The notes under the pieces: generated by a model
What the model saw: the letters and a program-made list of their open reading frames with translations, nothing else
Told to the model about the DNA's origin: nothing
The model's database searches: none
Translations under genes and position numbers: made by a program
In this document: positions 46,087 to 57,487 of the stretch, in pieces
How positions within the stretch are numbered: position 1 is the stretch's first letter
How the letters are laid out: every line of letters starts with the position of its first letter
Source: Fundidesulfovibrio agrisoli
GTDB taxonomy: Bacteria; Desulfobacterota; Desulfovibrionia; Desulfovibrionales; Desulfovibrionaceae
Length of the DNA stretch: 60,825 bases
Direction: 5' to 3'
NCBI RefSeq assembly: GCF_022808715.1
Contig: NZ_JAKZKX010000023.1
Span: 1-60,825 of the forward strand

Positions 46087-46953
46087 ATGCAGCCAGCAGT
46101 ACACAATGTCCTCGTGGTCGCCAAGTCCGGCGAGCCATCCGTGATGAGCCTCGCGCACGAGGTGGCGGATATCATTTCCGACCTGGGGGCCTCCCCGCGC
46201 ATCGTCCTGAACAAGACCGACGTGGACGGCTGCGCCGACGCCGCCTCCCTGACCGGGGGCGGGGGCGTGCCCGAACTGGCCGTGGTGCTCGGCGGCGACG
46301 GCACCATGATAAGCGTGGCGCGCAAGCTCATGTCCGAGGCGGTGCCCCTGCTTGGCATCAACCTGGGGCGGCTGGGCTTTCTCTCCCAACTGTGCGCCGA
46401 GGGCTGGGAAGAGCCCCTGGCCCAGGTGGTCTCCAAGGGCTTCGGCGTCAACAAGGTGATGATGCTCTCCTGCGAGGTGGCCCGCGAGAACCGGCGGGTG
46501 TTCCAGTGCGGGGCCGTGAACGACGTGGTTGTGGCCCGGGGGGCCATGGCCCGCCTGATCCGCGTGACCATCAGCTACGGCGGTGAGCGCCTGGGCACCT
46601 TCCGGGCCGACGGCATGGTCGTTTCCACGCCCACGGGGGCCACGGCCTACTCCATGAGCGCGGGCGGCCCGCTGGTCCACCCGGACCTGCACACCCTGAC
46701 GCTCACGCCCATCTGCCCCTTCCTGTGCGATCTGAGGCCCATCGTGCTGCCCACCGACAGGTACCTCGACATCAACGTGGAGGAGGCCTCGGCCGACGCA
46801 GTGCTCACCTGCGACGGCCAGACCGCCTTCCCCCTGCTGCCCGGCGACTGGGTGCGCGTGCGCCGCGCCCCCAAGCCCCTGCGCCTGGCCGCCGTGGGCC
46901 GCCACTCTTATTTCCGCAAACTCCTGGACAAGGGATTCATCCGGGAAAGGTAG
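46087..46953 (+). CDS. nadK: NAD kinase
   Basis: 288 residues; ATP-dependent phosphorylation of NAD to NADP. Motifs: VVLGGDGTMISVARKL (GGDGT) and LLGINLGRLGFLSQ, then NDVVVARG and DGMVVSTPTGATAYSMSAGGP, all conserved in NadK. The ATG is at 46087, chosen because the upstream frame lacks the family and the promoter predicts transcription from there. It is followed 7 bp later by an ARMT1-like gene. Confidence 0.95.
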   Translation: MQPAVHNVLVVAKSGEPSVMSLAHEVADIISDLGASPRIVLNKTDVDGCADAASLTGGGGVPELAVVLGGDGTMISVARKLMSEAVPLLGINLGRLGFLSQLCAEGWEEPLAQVVSKGFGVNKVMMLSCEVARENRRVFQCGAVNDVVVARGAMARLIRVTISYGGERLGTFRADGMVVSTPTGATAYSMSAGGPLVHPDLHTLTLTPICPFLCDLRPIVLPTDRYLDINVEEASADAVLTCDGQTAFPLLPGDWVRVRRAPKPLRLAAVGRHSYFRKLLDKGFIRER

Positions 46954-46960
46954 GCACGCC

Positions 46961-48715
46961 ATGAGCCCGGTCAATCTGCCCACCACCAGTTCCCCCGCAG
47001 ACCTGCGCTACGGCAAGGACCCCCTGCTCGACGCCTGGCTCATCCACTTCATGAGCGAGAACCACATCGAGTACAGCATCGACCCCACGCGCAACGCCTC
47101 TCCGGAGCAGATCCGCTTCATGGTGCACCTGGGGCCGGACGAGAACTACGTGCCCTGCTCGGACGAGATGCTGCGCTCCTTGTTGGAGAAAACCCAGGAG
47201 CCCGCGCTGCTGGAGGCCTACGCCAAGGTCTGGCGGCAGGTGATGGACCTCATCGAGACCCACTGCTCCAACCAGTACGACAAGATGATGATCCTGGCGC
47301 TGTGCGACCACAAGTACCGCCAGGCCGTGAACGCCCCGGTGATGATCCCCTCGCGCCTGCTCAAGCGCCTGACCACCATCTTCCTGGCCCAGTCCGGCCA
47401 GGACGACCCCTACCGCGAGCGCAGGCGCACCCTCAACCGCCGCGCCCGCCAGTTCATGGACACCCTCTCCATGCAGACGGCGCTCAACGCCTGCCCGGGC
47501 TTCGTGGCCAGCTGCGGCTCCATCCAGGATCTGCGCTTCGAGCTGGACATGCTGGAGATCTCGCGCCTGCTGGCGCTCTCGGTGTGGACCGACATCTGGG
47601 AGAAGGACCAGTTCGAGCCCGGCATCGAGGAGGTGGAGAAGCACATGCTGGCGGCGGGCTCCTTCGACGACCTTCGCCGCGTGCTGAACCCAAACCGCCC
47701 GAAGTCCATGAAGATCCTCTACATGCCCGAGAACGCGGGCGGGCTGATGTTCGACATCAGGGTGGTCAAGGTGCTCATCAGCATGGGGCACAGGGTGATC
47801 CTGGCCCTCAAGGAGGGGTTCTACTTCGACGCCCCCACGGTCTGGGACGCCGAGGAGGACCCGGTGCTCAGTCAGAGCCTCGCCGAGGCCCGGTTCTGGA
47901 GCGGCAACCAGATGACCAAGAACGCGCTGCTGCAGGCCATCAAGGAGAACTCCCTCCTGGTGATATCCGACGGCAGCCGCGAGCGCCTCAACCTCTACAA
48001 GGTCAGCGTGACCTTCGCCCGCGCATGGAAGGAGTGCGACCTGGTGATCGCCAAGGGCGTGCTGAACCACAGGCGGCTCATGCTCACGCGCACCGAGTTC
48101 ACGCGCGACGTGCTCTGCGTGCACCAGGACGACCAGGGAGCGCTCAAGGTGCAGGCCAAGATGAAGCCCGCCACGCTGCGGGTGTTCACCGAGCCGGAGA
48201 TCACGGCCAAGGCCGAGGCCATCATCAGCAGGATGCGCTCGGAGAGGGCCGCGGGCAAGACCATCATGTTCTATTCGGCCATCGTGGGCTCCGTGCCCCA
48301 CGAGACCGAGACGGCCATCGCCATCCTCACCGCCTTCGTCAAACACCTGCGCTCGCGCCTGGCGGGCACTTACGTCATCAACCCCGCCGAGCACTTCGAG
48401 GAAGGCCTCGACGCCGACGACCTCATGTTCATGTGGGAGAAGGTGCAGCGTTCAGGGCTGATAAACGTGTGGCGCTTCCAGACCTACGAGGACATCGAGC
48501 AGGCCTTCGTGCTCATGGGCCGCCCCGTGCCGCCGGTCTGGGCCGGGAAGGACGCAACCTTCTCCACCGGCTGCACCAAGGAGATGCACATCGCCCTGGA
48601 CATGCAGCGCACCCACCCGGAAATGCAGATCATCGGCCCCAACCCGGAGAAGTTCTTCCGCAGGCGGGAGTACGGGGTGGGCAAGTTCTTCGACTCGGCC
48701 ATAGCGGCCAGGTAA
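46961..48715 (+). CDS. ARMT1/DUF89-like domain protein
   Basis: 584 residues. The segment ILYMPENAGGLMFDIRVVKV resembles the DNxGE(I/L)xFD metal-site motif of DUF89/ARMT1 damage-control phosphatases, but with ENAGG in place of the canonical DNAGE, so catalysis may differ. A later VISDGS, CDLVIAKG and 'YSAIVGSVPHETETAIAIL' stretch completes the core. A ~240-residue helical N-terminal domain precedes it (LLDAWLIHFMSENHIEYSI...). Tight spacing to nadK suggests a metabolite-repair partner for NAD(P) synthesis; that is an inference. Confidence 0.65.
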   Translation: MSPVNLPTTSSPADLRYGKDPLLDAWLIHFMSENHIEYSIDPTRNASPEQIRFMVHLGPDENYVPCSDEMLRSLLEKTQEPALLEAYAKVWRQVMDLIETHCSNQYDKMMILALCDHKYRQAVNAPVMIPSRLLKRLTTIFLAQSGQDDPYRERRRTLNRRARQFMDTLSMQTALNACPGFVASCGSIQDLRFELDMLEISRLLALSVWTDIWEKDQFEPGIEEVEKHMLAAGSFDDLRRVLNPNRPKSMKILYMPENAGGLMFDIRVVKVLISMGHRVILALKEGFYFDAPTVWDAEEDPVLSQSLAEARFWSGNQMTKNALLQAIKENSLLVISDGSRERLNLYKVSVTFARAWKECDLVIAKGVLNHRRLMLTRTEFTRDVLCVHQDDQGALKVQAKMKPATLRVFTEPEITAKAEAIISRMRSERAAGKTIMFYSAIVGSVPHETETAIAILTAFVKHLRSRLAGTYVINPAEHFEEGLDADDLMFMWEKVQRSGLINVWRFQTYEDIEQAFVLMGRPVPPVWAGKDATFSTGCTKEMHIALDMQRTHPEMQIIGPNPEKFFRRREYGVGKFFDSAIAAR

Positions 48716-48743
48716 GGCCTCGGCGCGGGCGCGGTCCGCTCGA

Positions 48744-49958
48744 TCAGCACATGAGCGATGAGACGTGTATCCGGCATTCCTTGTTGGTGAGCGTGTCCCT
48801 GATGGCGTAGGGGCCCTTGGTGTCCTCGTCGAGCAGGTTGACGTCGCGCCGTTCGCAATAGCGGTTGTTCCCGTCAAGGATCACCCTGATGTGGGGGCGA
48901 AGCAGGTTGTCGCCGTTCTGCCTGGTGACGATGCCCTTCATCCCGGATTCCAGCGCCACGATGGTGCCCACGGGATATATGCCCACCGTCTTGATGAATT
49001 TGTCCGTCAGGTGCGGGTCGAAGGACTTGCCGCGCAGGCTGTACACCACGCAGATGGCCTTGTGCGAGCTGACGGCCTCCTTGTAGTAACGGTCCGAGCG
49101 CAGCGCGTCATAGGTGTCCAGCACGCTGATGGCTGCGGCCACCCGGTTGATCTCGACACCCTTGATGCCTCGCGGGTAGCCCGAGCCGTCGTGGTGCTCG
49201 TGATGTTCATGGGCCACGTGCACCACATCCTCCGGCATGTCCCGGTGCTGGGAGAGCAGTCTCCTGGCGTACACGGGGTGGCGTTTGATCTCCTCAAACT
49301 CCGCCGTGGTCAGCCTGCCGGATTTCTTGAGTATCCTGTCCGGTATGAGGGTCTTGCCTATGTCATGGAAGATGCCCGACATGCCGAAGACCAGTTGGGT
49401 GTCCTGGCCGTACCCCATGGCCCTGGCGGCCATCACCCCGAGCATGGAGACGTTCAGGCTGTGGGTGTAGGCGTAGGGGTCCGAGGTGCGCATGCGCGAT
49501 ACGAGCAGCAGGGCCAGGAGCATCTTCTCCTCCGAGACCACCAGCGACTCCGTCAGCTTCTCGCAGGCCGCCACGTCCACAGTCTGCGCACCGTGCATCC
49601 TCTTGGCGATGGCCTTGTATTGCTCCAGCATCTCCGTGTAATTGGCGTCCGCAGCCCTGAGGTTTTCCAGGATGTCGTCCAGGCTTTGCTCGCCGTTGTC
49701 GTCCCGGCCGCCGGAAAAGACGATGGAGTTGAATAGGGACTCGAAGTCGGCCTTCTCTTCAGGGTGCTCCTCGAAATACGACCCTTGCTCGGTGTCTATG
49801 TACGCGTCGCAATAGGGCTGTGCTAATTTTTCGAGGCTCGCCTCGTCGGCAAGGAGGCCTTCACAGAGGTAGACGTGGGGGTTGCTCTGGCCCGAGAGGC
49901 CCGGGTTGGCGATATACATGCCAGGTTTCAGCTTGGATATTGGACACTTGACGATCAT
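48744..49958 (-). CDS. HD-GYP domain cyclic-di-GMP phosphodiesterase-like protein
   Basis: 404 residues. An N-terminal DUF3391-like region (MIVKCPISKLKPGMYIANPG) precedes the HD-GYP domain: HSLNVSMLGVMAARAMG, FHDIGKTLIPDRIL (HD), VHVAHEHHEHHDGSGYPRG (GYP) and AVLDTYDALRSDR-type ISVLDTYDALRSDRYY. All metal ligands look intact, so it should hydrolyse c-di-GMP, probably affecting motility and biofilm. No receiver domain. Its 3' end faces the ARMT1-like gene; the closest regulators are not obvious. Confidence 0.9.
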   Translation of the reverse strand: MIVKCPISKLKPGMYIANPGLSGQSNPHVYLCEGLLADEASLEKLAQPYCDAYIDTEQGSYFEEHPEEKADFESLFNSIVFSGGRDDNGEQSLDDILENLRAADANYTEMLEQYKAIAKRMHGAQTVDVAACEKLTESLVVSEEKMLLALLLVSRMRTSDPYAYTHSLNVSMLGVMAARAMGYGQDTQLVFGMSGIFHDIGKTLIPDRILKKSGRLTTAEFEEIKRHPVYARRLLSQHRDMPEDVVHVAHEHHEHHDGSGYPRGIKGVEINRVAAAISVLDTYDALRSDRYYKEAVSSHKAICVVYSLRGKSFDPHLTDKFIKTVGIYPVGTIVALESGMKGIVTRQNGDNLLRPHIRVILDGNNRYCERRDVNLLDEDTKGPYAIRDTLTNKECRIHVSSLMC

Positions 49959-50309
49959 GACTCACACCTGGAAACGTGTTGGATACGCAGGGATGCGGAC
50001 TTGTCCGCCAGATGCCTCGTCCCGAAAAAAATAGCGCCCCGCATCCCGTGAGATCCGGCGCGACGAATCATTTTGTCACGGCATATCGGCCCTGGGCAAT
50101 GGGGGAAACCCCACCCTTGGGATAGAGGGAGTTTGGCAAAGGCATCCGGCAGGCTGGACGGAAGGCCATGAGGGCGGTAGCCGCTCCATGATGGAGCGGC
50201 GGGAAGCGGACGCGGTCAGCCGCGCCACCGGGGCTGTGCGGCGGCGGAGGCAGCGGCCCCCGCCTTCGGGTCTGGGGGGGGGGAAGGGCCGTCGCCGAGG
50301 GCCGGCGGC
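49959..50309. other. intergenic region, ~350 bp
   Basis: No gene supported. It should contain the promoter of the HD-GYP gene at its left and the terminator of the ATC-hydrolase-like gene at its right. A palindrome GCCGCTC-catgatg-GAGCGGC (50180-50200) is the only clear structure, with no T run, so I treat it as a weak terminator candidate. Confidence 0.4.
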
Positions 50310-51125
50310 CTACCCGGCCGACTTCAAGCGATCCTTGAGCTTTGGGGCCTCCGTTTCCCAGCTTTGGGCCACAGGGCGTCCCTTCTTGTACCTGAAGTCG
50401 CAGACCGCGCCGCCCTGGGCCAGGGTGTTCTCGCGCGCAAGCCCCGTGCCCTGGAGGCTGGAGCGGGGGAAGTCGTTGATGCAGAAGTAGGGCGCGACGT
50501 CCTCTTCCCCTTGGGAGCGGAAGAACTTGAGCGCGCCGCACTCGCTGTAGTTCAGGCCGATGTCGAAATCCCGGCCGTCCCCCAGCCACACGGTCGCGAC
50601 CCAGTCCCCCGGGTAGGTGCGCAGGTGGGTCCACTCCGCCCAGGCCGCCGTGGCGGCGTAGCCTTCCGGGCTGAAAAAGGCCTCCCCGGCGGCGGCGAGG
50701 GCTGACGGGGGCATGGAGCGCAGGCTCTCCAGGCAGATGTCGTAATACAGGCGTCCGGCGTCCGCAGCCGTCAGGCCCTGGGCCTTCATGGCCTTGGATA
50801 TGGCCGCGAGCCAGCCCGCGTATACGATGTAGGGCTGGTTGCGGTTGGCCTCGCCGCCTATCTCGGGCATGGCCTCGATCATGGGCGCGAAGGCCTCCAT
50901 GGCGTCGCGGGCCACGGCGCCGGACCTGTCCGTGCTGGGCGCGAGGAGTTGGCCCACCTCGCCGCATACCCCGGCGAACTCGGCAAGCATACGCTGCCGG
51001 TTGGCCTGGCAATAGGCAGGCGGGGAAGCCCAGCCCGCCAGGGGCAGGCAACAGCCGCAGATGGCCGCGAGCCCCGCCGCGATGAACCGGCGTCTGCCGA
51101 ATGGTGCGCCGTGGGTAGAGGGCAT
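50310..51125 (-). CDS. exported L-2-amino-thiazoline-4-carboxylate hydrolase-like protein
   Basis: 271 residues. A Tat-like signal (FGRRRFIAAGLAAICGCCLPL) is followed by a helical N-terminal half. The C-terminal half has NYSECGALKFFRSQGEEDVA, PYFCINDFPRSS and GGAVCDFRYKKG, the Cys/Asp pattern of the ATC-hydrolase (PF14196-like) family. Export of this fold is unusual. ATG 51125 was chosen over an upstream in-frame ATG. Substrate unknown; heme- or thiol-related handling cannot be excluded. Confidence 0.6.
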   Translation of the reverse strand: MPSTHGAPFGRRRFIAAGLAAICGCCLPLAGWASPPAYCQANRQRMLAEFAGVCGEVGQLLAPSTDRSGAVARDAMEAFAPMIEAMPEIGGEANRNQPYIVYAGWLAAISKAMKAQGLTAADAGRLYYDICLESLRSMPPSALAAAGEAFFSPEGYAATAAWAEWTHLRTYPGDWVATVWLGDGRDFDIGLNYSECGALKFFRSQGEEDVAPYFCINDFPRSSLQGTGLARENTLAQGGAVCDFRYKKGRPVAQSWETEAPKLKDRLKSAG

Positions 51126-51378
51126 CGGAACCTGCCTTTGCCGTGTAGGTGAGGGAAACCGGGGAGCCGCGCGCACCGGCGCGGCGAACCGCTCATTGAA
51201 GACCCATTGCCCGGGGCGGGGCGGGTGTCAAGCGGCCGCCGGCGTCCAGGCTGCCGCGCGGCCCGGATTTCCCCTTCGAGCCCATCTGTTTTTCGGGGCG
51301 GATGTATGTTAGGATCAACACAATGAGCAGGGATTTTTCAGCAGCGCGGTCCGGTCCCGGCCGCCGCCGGAGCGGCGC

Positions 51379-51816
51379 ATGAGCCTCGGTGGCGTCAAGC
51401 CGCCCGTGGTGCGCCTGCGCCTCTGGCTGGAGACCGAGGAGGGCATGTTCTTCGGCACGGGCCGGGGCATGCTCCTGGAGGCCGTGGAGCGCAACGGCTC
51501 CCTCAAGAAGGCCGCCGAGGAGCTGGGCATGTCCTACCGGGCGGCCTGGGGCAAGATACGCGCCTCGGAGAAGGTGCTGGGCGTGATGCTCATCGAGCAG
51601 GCGGGCAGCAAGAAGGGCGGGCACAACCTCACCCCGGCGGGCAGGCTGCTGGTGGACAAATTCCGCCAATGGTACGATGCGGTGGAGGGGATCGCCGTGG
51701 AGAAGGCCCGCGAAATCTTCCCCTGGGAGTGCCGCGCCTTCGGTGACGCCCACAAGGAGCGCAAACGCCGCAAACCCGCACAGGACGACGCACAGGAAGC
51801 AGGCGGCGAGGGCTGA
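51379..51816 (+). CDS. ModE-type winged-helix transcriptional regulator (N-terminal domain only)
   Basis: 145 residues with the LysR-like helix-turn-helix of ModE: FGTGRGMLLEAVERNGSLKKAAEELGMSYRAAWGKIRASEKVLG, then GGHNLTPAGRLLVDKFRQWY. The molbindin (TOBE) domains are missing, so it could not sense molybdate as E. coli ModE does; these short forms are widespread in Desulfovibrio. A Lys/Arg/Glu-rich C-terminus follows. Targets are not identifiable here. Confidence 0.82.
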   Translation: MSLGGVKPPVVRLRLWLETEEGMFFGTGRGMLLEAVERNGSLKKAAEELGMSYRAAWGKIRASEKVLGVMLIEQAGSKKGGHNLTPAGRLLVDKFRQWYDAVEGIAVEKAREIFPWECRAFGDAHKERKRRKPAQDDAQEAGGEG

Positions 51817-51820
51817 GCCC

Positions 51821-52480
51821 TCAGAGCGCCTTGCGCATCAGTCTTAGGCTCCAGGCCTCCTGATTTCCGGGAGGGCCTGCCGGCTCGAAGCCCAGGGCCG
51901 AGCACATGGCCTCGGCCCGCAGATTTCCGGCCTCGCAGTAGAGTTCCAGGGCGTTTCCGCCCGCATCCCGCACCTCGGCCGCCACGCGGCCCAGCAGCGC
52001 CCTGGCTACGCCCGCGCTGCGGTTCTCGTAGCGTACAGCCAGATATTCCACGGACCATGTTCCCGCAGGGGCTGGGCCGCGCGCCCCGGCCAGCGCTCCG
52101 GTGAAGGCCCGCTGGCGTTTGAGCGCGCCCTCCAGCCATGCGCCGCCCAGGCGTTCGGCGGCACCGGCCTCGGCCAGGGCCTCGGGCGAGAAGGGGAACT
52201 CCTCCAGGCGCCCGGCCGGGCGCACCGTGACCATGCCGGAGCACACCCCGTCCACCAGGGCCACGTAAGCGTTGCCGATGCGCCCGCAGAGCTGGGCCGG
52301 GTGGGCCGCCAGCCGGGCCAGCAGGCGCAGCGCCTTGGGCTTGGGCAGGTCCAGGATGTGCTCGATGAAGCCGCGCAGCCGATGGGCGCGGCTGGAATCC
52401 AGGATCATGGCCGCCAGGCAGGGCGCGTAGCCCGGCCCCGCGGCGTACACGGACAAGGGCTCGGTGTTGTTGACGGGCAT
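51821..52480 (-). CDS. GNAT-family N-acetyltransferase
   Basis: 219 residues. VEYLAVRYENRSAGVARALLGRVAAEVRD holds the acetyl-CoA pyrophosphate loop (an R/Q-x-x-G-x-A variant), followed by ALELYCEAGNLRAEAMCSALGFEP typical of GNAT motif B. Substrate unknown. Its stop lies 4 bp from the ModE-like stop (tail to tail). Confidence 0.78.
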   Translation of the reverse strand: MPVNNTEPLSVYAAGPGYAPCLAAMILDSSRAHRLRGFIEHILDLPKPKALRLLARLAAHPAQLCGRIGNAYVALVDGVCSGMVTVRPAGRLEEFPFSPEALAEAGAAERLGGAWLEGALKRQRAFTGALAGARGPAPAGTWSVEYLAVRYENRSAGVARALLGRVAAEVRDAGGNALELYCEAGNLRAEAMCSALGFEPAGPPGNQEAWSLRLMRKAL

Positions 52481-52840
52481 GCCAATCCATACAAGCGAAG
52501 TATGGTTCTGGCAATCTCACCCCGCCAGAAAAGGCCCGGCCTCACTCGCCCGCCGGGCCCGCCTCGTCTGGCCGCAGGGCGCGCCTCGTCCAGGGCGGGG
52601 TCTTCTCCGCGACACTATCGTGGCGCCGCCGGGGCAATCCATTCGCGCGCGATGCCGCTCCGGGTTCCTTTCAATCACGCGGCGCCATCGGTTGATTACC
52701 AATATATGCTGACCGGCAATTGCTTATTGTTACGATTTGATGTAATAATGGGTGAGAGGTCTTTTCAGCACTCGCGGTTGGCCAGCCCCGCCCGCCGCAA
52801 TCCAGCTACGTCCCGTGCGGCGTCAGTATATGGAATCTCT
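52481..52840. other. intergenic region containing the promoter of the first histidine kinase
   Basis: No gene. AT-richer near 52700-52755, where the promoter described separately lies; a GGTGAGAGG stretch follows. An ATG at 52749 would start inside the promoter and is rejected. Confidence 0.45.
52720..52748 (+). promoter_or_regulatory. sigma70-like promoter upstream of the PAS/GAF histidine kinase
   Basis: TTGCTT (52720-52725), 17-bp spacer, TAATAA (52743-52748), about 90 bp upstream of the kinase start. Confidence 0.6.
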
Positions 52841-54889
52841 ATGAGCAGTGCGACATTTTCGGACCGTTTTTTGAGTGTCGTGGGCAAGGGCATGGCCCTG
52901 GCAGGCAGACCCGGGGAGTGCGGCGGCCAGCTCGCCCGGGCGATTCAGGATTTGACCGGCGCGAAAGCCGTCCTGTTGATCGAATGCCTTGAACACTCCG
53001 GGCTGAACCATCACAGGCTCGCGGCCGCGATCCCGCTCCAGGCGGGATGGATCGCCACGCATCAGGACATGGAAGGGCTGGCCGTGCTTTCGCATGACTA
53101 CCTTCAGTCCACGGCCATCGACATCCTGCACGCGCGCGGCGAGGAGGCGGTGTTTCTGCGGGAGATGCGCGCCTCGAACATGGTGGTCGTCCCCTTGTGT
53201 TATGCGGGCGAGCGCATGGGCGCGCTCTTCCTGTTCGGCGTGGAGGCTCCGGACCGCTTCGGCGGCCTGCTTGCCGGCCTGGATTCATCGGCATCCCTGC
53301 TGGGCATGATCCTGCACAACGACTTCCTGTGCCAGAACCTCGAACATCTGGTGGACAGCCGCAGTGCTGAGCTGATCCACACGCACGAAGCCCTGCGCCA
53401 GAACGAGGAGCGCTACAGGGCGCTTTTCAGCGAAATGTCCGACCCGGTTCTTGTGGCCGAAGCCCATTCCGGCATCATCGTGGACTGCAACAAGGCCGCC
53501 GAGGCCTACTTCGGCAGGCCTCGGGAGCAGCTCGTCGGCTCCCACCAGCGGAGCCTGCATCCCGAGAGCGAAGTCCAGGGCGGCTTCAGCAGGGGCTTCG
53601 TCAGGCACGTCCAGAACCCGGAGGAGGCGCTTGAGACCCGTGTTGTCGCCGCCAGCGGCCGCGTGCGCCTGGTGAAAATCCGGGTGAGCAAGCTGGAGCT
53701 TGGCGGGGTGACCTGCCTGATGGGCATCTTCCGCGACATAACCGAACGCCGCGTCATGGAGCAGGCCCTGACCTTCCTGGCCACCAGTTCGGAGCCTGGC
53801 GGCGGGCGCGGATTTTTCGAAACCTTGGCGGAGTTCCTCTCCGAGACCCTGGAGATGGAGTTCGTCTGCATCGACAGGCTGCACGGCGACGCCCAGCATG
53901 CGCGCACCCTGGCGGTCTACCACCAGGGCGTCTTCGAGGACAACATCACCTACGCCCTCAAGGACACCCCCTGCGCGGAAGTGGTGGACCGGGACGTATG
54001 CTGCTTCCCGCAGAACGTGTGCGAGCTGTTCCCCGGCGATCCCGTGCTCCGCGAAATAAAGGCCGAGAGCTACGCCGGCATCACGCTGCGCAACGCTTCG
54101 GGGCAGGCGACGGGGCTTATCGCGGTTATCGGGCAACGCCCCCTGGAAGACATCAGTCTGGCGGAGTCCATCCTGCATCTGGTCGCAGTCCGCGCCAGCG
54201 GGGAGCTGGATCGGCTCATGGCCGAGGAGGCCACCGAGGCCTCCCTGCGCGACAAGGAGCTGCTGCTGCGCGAAATACACCACAGGGTGAAGAACAACCT
54301 CCAGATCGTCTCCAGCCTGTTGAGCCTCCAGGAGATGAACCTGGAGGACGAGGCCGCCTTGCAGGTGCTGGCGGAAAGCCGGGGCCGGGTGGCATCCATG
54401 GCCCTGATCCACGAGCAGCTCTACCGCACGCATACGTTTTCCAGGATAGAGGTGGAGGGCTACCTCAGGGATCTGTTGCCCCGCCTGGTGTCTTCCTTCA
54501 GCCGAAACCGGGACATACGGGTGGAGATTTCTGCCTCCGGCGTGGGCCTGAACATCGATCAGGCCATCCCGTTCGGCCTGCTGGTCAACGAGCTGGCCAC
54601 CAATTCCCTGAAGCACGCCTTCAACGGCCGTGACAAGGGGGTGGTCCGCGTGGACGTGTCCCTGCGCGACGGCAGCCTGTCCCTTGTGTTCGAGGATGAC
54701 GGCGTCGGGCTGCCCGAGGACTTCGATCCTTTCGCGGCGGGAACCCTGGGGCTTCAGATCGTCAAGCTGCTCGCGGGGCAATTGCGCGGCGAGTTCGGAG
54801 TGGAAGCGAAGCGGGGCACCCGGTTCACGCTCCGCTTCCCGCTGCAGTCTGCGGAAGCGTCGAACGGCCGCTACGCCATCCGCCCCTGA
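52841..54889 (+). CDS. cytosolic GAF-PAS-GAF sensor histidine kinase (HisKA_2 type)
   Basis: 682 residues, no transmembrane segment. An N-terminal GAF-like region (~20-175), a PAS domain (~195-310, NEERYRALFSEMSDPVLVAE ... GIFRDITERR), a second GAF-like region (~315-455), then the HisKA_2 phosphoacceptor helix LLREIHHRVKNNLQIVSSLL (His about 480) and HATPase_c with NELATNSLKHAF and DDGVGLPED. The HHRVKNNLQ motif marks the HWE/HisKA_2 group. No response regulator is adjacent. ATG 52841 is preferred because of the upstream promoter. Confidence 0.85.
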   Translation: MSSATFSDRFLSVVGKGMALAGRPGECGGQLARAIQDLTGAKAVLLIECLEHSGLNHHRLAAAIPLQAGWIATHQDMEGLAVLSHDYLQSTAIDILHARGEEAVFLREMRASNMVVVPLCYAGERMGALFLFGVEAPDRFGGLLAGLDSSASLLGMILHNDFLCQNLEHLVDSRSAELIHTHEALRQNEERYRALFSEMSDPVLVAEAHSGIIVDCNKAAEAYFGRPREQLVGSHQRSLHPESEVQGGFSRGFVRHVQNPEEALETRVVAASGRVRLVKIRVSKLELGGVTCLMGIFRDITERRVMEQALTFLATSSEPGGGRGFFETLAEFLSETLEMEFVCIDRLHGDAQHARTLAVYHQGVFEDNITYALKDTPCAEVVDRDVCCFPQNVCELFPGDPVLREIKAESYAGITLRNASGQATGLIAVIGQRPLEDISLAESILHLVAVRASGELDRLMAEEATEASLRDKELLLREIHHRVKNNLQIVSSLLSLQEMNLEDEAALQVLAESRGRVASMALIHEQLYRTHTFSRIEVEGYLRDLLPRLVSSFSRNRDIRVEISASGVGLNIDQAIPFGLLVNELATNSLKHAFNGRDKGVVRVDVSLRDGSLSLVFEDDGVGLPEDFDPFAAGTLGLQIVKLLAGQLRGEFGVEAKRGTRFTLRFPLQSAEASNGRYAIRP

Positions 54890-54954
54890 CCGGCTCCCCC
54901 CGTGCCTGGGGAGCGGTTCTTGACAACGACAGTCGGGTACTGCGACTAGGCTGC

Positions 54955-57399
<2,445 letters not shown>

Positions 57400-57421
57400 A
57401 GCCGGTGCGCCGCAGATTGAA

Positions 57422-57453
57422 AAGGCGGCCCGGTCACAAGACCGGGCCGCCTT
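57422..57453. terminator. bidirectional terminator between the THI5 kinase and the aldo/keto reductase
   Basis: AAGGCGGCCCGGTC and GACCGGGCCGCCTT form a perfect 14-bp stem with a 4-nt ACAA loop, flanked by A's and TCTTTC. It sits between two converging genes. Confidence 0.88.
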
Positions 57454-57487
57454 CTTTCATTGCGTCAGCAGCGGATCGGTCTCAGGC

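Noticed and set aside
54920-54949. TTGACA-N18-GACTAG as a leaderless promoter of the THI5 kinase
   Set aside because: The -10 matches consensus poorly and a better start codon may lie downstream, so no promoter is claimed.
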